The translations under genes and the position numbers were made by a program. From NCBI GenBank assembly GCA_023425645.1, contig JAFACG010000003.1, positions 1-64,000 on the forward strand: DNA of 64,000 nucleotides, read 5' to 3'. Numbering within the stretch: the stretch's first letter is position 1; the number at the start of each line of letters is the position of its first letter. This DNA is from Pseudomonadota bacterium (GTDB taxonomy: Bacteria > Pseudomonadota > Gammaproteobacteria > Burkholderiales > Burkholderiaceae_B). Shown piece after piece: positions 62,971 to 64,000 of the stretch. A model generated the notes under the pieces. That model did no database searches. It was not told the DNA's origin and was given only the letters and a program-made list of their open reading frames with translations.

Positions 62971-64000
62971 CGTTCACCTCGTTCTTTCAGGCCGTCTTGC
63001 GGCGCATCGGAACCGCCCCTCCCGACCCGCACCCCGCTCAGGTCGACGGCCCCGCTCGGGTGCGTGCGGAATCCCTCCAGGCCCGGCCTCCAGCCCACGA
63101 CGGAATCCATGGCGAACAAGGAGAAGAACGGCAGGTCCCGCTGCACGAGCTGCTGGATCTGCGCATAGCAGTCATGCTGCTCCTGCCGGTCCAGGCTTTG
63201 CCGCGCGGTCCGGGCCAGGGCGTCCAGTTCCGGATTGACGTAGCCGCCGGCATTGAAGCCGCCGCCCGCGCACAGCTCGCGCACCAGCAGGGTATCCAGA
63301 TGGGGGCGGGCCGGCGTGCCCTGCAGGCAGATGTCCCAGTTGCCGCGCATGTACATATATGGCCACCAGGGCGGGTCATCGTAGCCGTTGAAGGCCACGT
63401 CCAGGCCCAGGGCGCGCAGATCGCGGCCGACATGCTCGGCGACCAGCGGAAACGGCGCGGTATTGGTCGTCACCATGCGCAGTGTTGCGCCGTTCGGGAC
63501 GCCTGCTTCGGACAGCAGCCGGCGGGCACGCTGCGGATCGTATTCGATGGGTTCGGTGGGCACGAAGAAGGAATCCGCGGCCGCCAGCATGCCGTCGACA
63601 ACCTCCCCCGCACCGCCGGTCACGGCCTGCATCAAGGCCTGCCTGTCGATGCCATGGGCCAGCGCGCGGCGCACCCGCGGATCATGCAGCAGACCGGGAC
63701 GGCAATTGAAGTACATGACGCTGCGATGACGCGACGCGGTCAAGGCGGTATGCAGCAGTCCGGCCTGCTCCAGCGCGGCCGCCGCCTCGACAGGCACGTT
63801 CTCGACCACGTCGACATCGCCCTTCCTGATCCGCTCGACCCGTTGCGCCACGCCGGGCGCGAACTCGATGCGCACCTCGTCGACCTCCGGTGCGGGACTG
63901 GCGCCCTGGTACTGTTCGAAGCGGCTCAACAGGATGTGGCTTCCCCGCTGCCACTGCCGCAAACGGAACGGCCCCGTGCCGCAGGGCTGGTCATAGCTGT
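62958..64000 (-). CDS. ABC transporter substrate-binding protein, family 5 (copy 1, partial)
   Basis: The 3' part of another SBP_bac_5 gene. The frame is open to the window edge and reads YDQPCGTGPFRLRQWQRG at its visible start, a mid-protein motif of the family, so the signal peptide and N-terminal lobe lie outside. It includes PIEYDPQRARRLLSEAG and a C-terminal LFAMDSVVGWRPGLEGFRTHP. It is only distantly similar to copies 2 and 3. It is the most upstream visible gene of the operon. Confidence 0.9.
   Translation of the reverse strand, partial: SYDQPCGTGPFRLRQWQRGSHILLSRFEQYQGASPAPEVDEVRIEFAPGVAQRVERIRKGDVDVVENVPVEAAAALEQAGLLHTALTASRHRSVMYFNCRPGLLHDPRVRRALAHGIDRQALMQAVTGGAGEVVDGMLAAADSFFVPTEPIEYDPQRARRLLSEAGVPNGATLRMVTTNTAPFPLVAEHVGRDLRALGLDVAFNGYDDPPWWPYMYMRGNWDICLQGTPARPHLDTLLVRELCAGGGFNAGGYVNPELDALARTARQSLDRQEQHDCYAQIQQLVQRDLPFFSLFAMDSVVGWRPGLEGFRTHPSGAVDLSGVRVGRGGSDAPQDGLKERGERWHA

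Overview
This window is GC-rich (mid-60s percent by eye) chromosomal DNA of a betaproteobacterium. It most resembles Alcaligenaceae (the Bordetella/Achromobacter/Alcaligenes group). The basis is the hemH-hrcA | nadK-recN and fur | bamE(omlA)-dapB arrangements, the protein families and the GC content. I cannot name the genus from the sequence alone.

Layout. (1) 1-7935, minus strand: a tad/flp tight-adherence pilus operon read Flp pilin, prepilin peptidase, two TadE/F pseudopilins, CpaB, CpaC secretin, TadZ, TadA, TadB and TadC (cut by the window edge). (2) 7936-8613: an AT-rich intergenic block. (3) 8614-15411: an orphan two-partner-secretion (TpsB-like) outer-membrane transporter, then two tandem paralogous modules. 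Each module has a 12-bp palindrome containing TTACGTAA, a consensus sigma-54 promoter, a long Gly-rich repeat lipoprotein, and a MarR-like regulator read directly after it. This is the most unusual part of the window. (4) 15836-30749: an M16 zinc protease, a glycosyltransferase gene broken by one in-frame TGA, then housekeeping genes: dnaJ, dnaK, grpE (the last two with sigma-32 type promoters), hemH, hrcA, nadK, recN, a GNAT acetyltransferase, a P-loop kinase-like protein and fur. (5) 30898-32223: bamE and dapB. (6) 32331-37600: a putative GntR regulon (fatty-acid-hydroxylase-type membrane enzyme, alpha/beta hydrolase, iron-type alcohol dehydrogenase, MFS transporter) tied together by ATATATTAGTT operator-like sites. 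(7) 37680-42943: a DctA-type carboxylate carrier with a divergent GntR regulator, then a TonB siderophore receptor with a Sel1 protein. (8) 42954-48084: murB, a tRNA-Gly/tRNA-Cys/tRNA-Gly cluster, dbpA, an AT-rich foreign-looking gene with a nuclease-like motif, and a conserved hypothetical gene. (9) 48091-50758: a free-standing EAL protein, then a queuosine unit in which a preQ1-I-like riboswitch precedes yhhQ and queC. (10) 50769-64000, minus strand: a 12-gene operon-like run with a peptide-type ABC transporter (three substrate-binding proteins), two amidohydrolases, a GntR regulator, an AllA-type ureidoglycolate lyase and a PuuE-like deacetylase. It suggests uptake and hydrolysis of a nitrogenous cyclic amide or ureide, substrate unknown.

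The strongest candidate for something undescribed is the duplicated sigma-54 promoter/repeat-lipoprotein/MarR module beside an exporter that has no obvious TpsA partner. I read this by eye, without alignments or database searches; percentages are estimates and family names come from recognised motifs.
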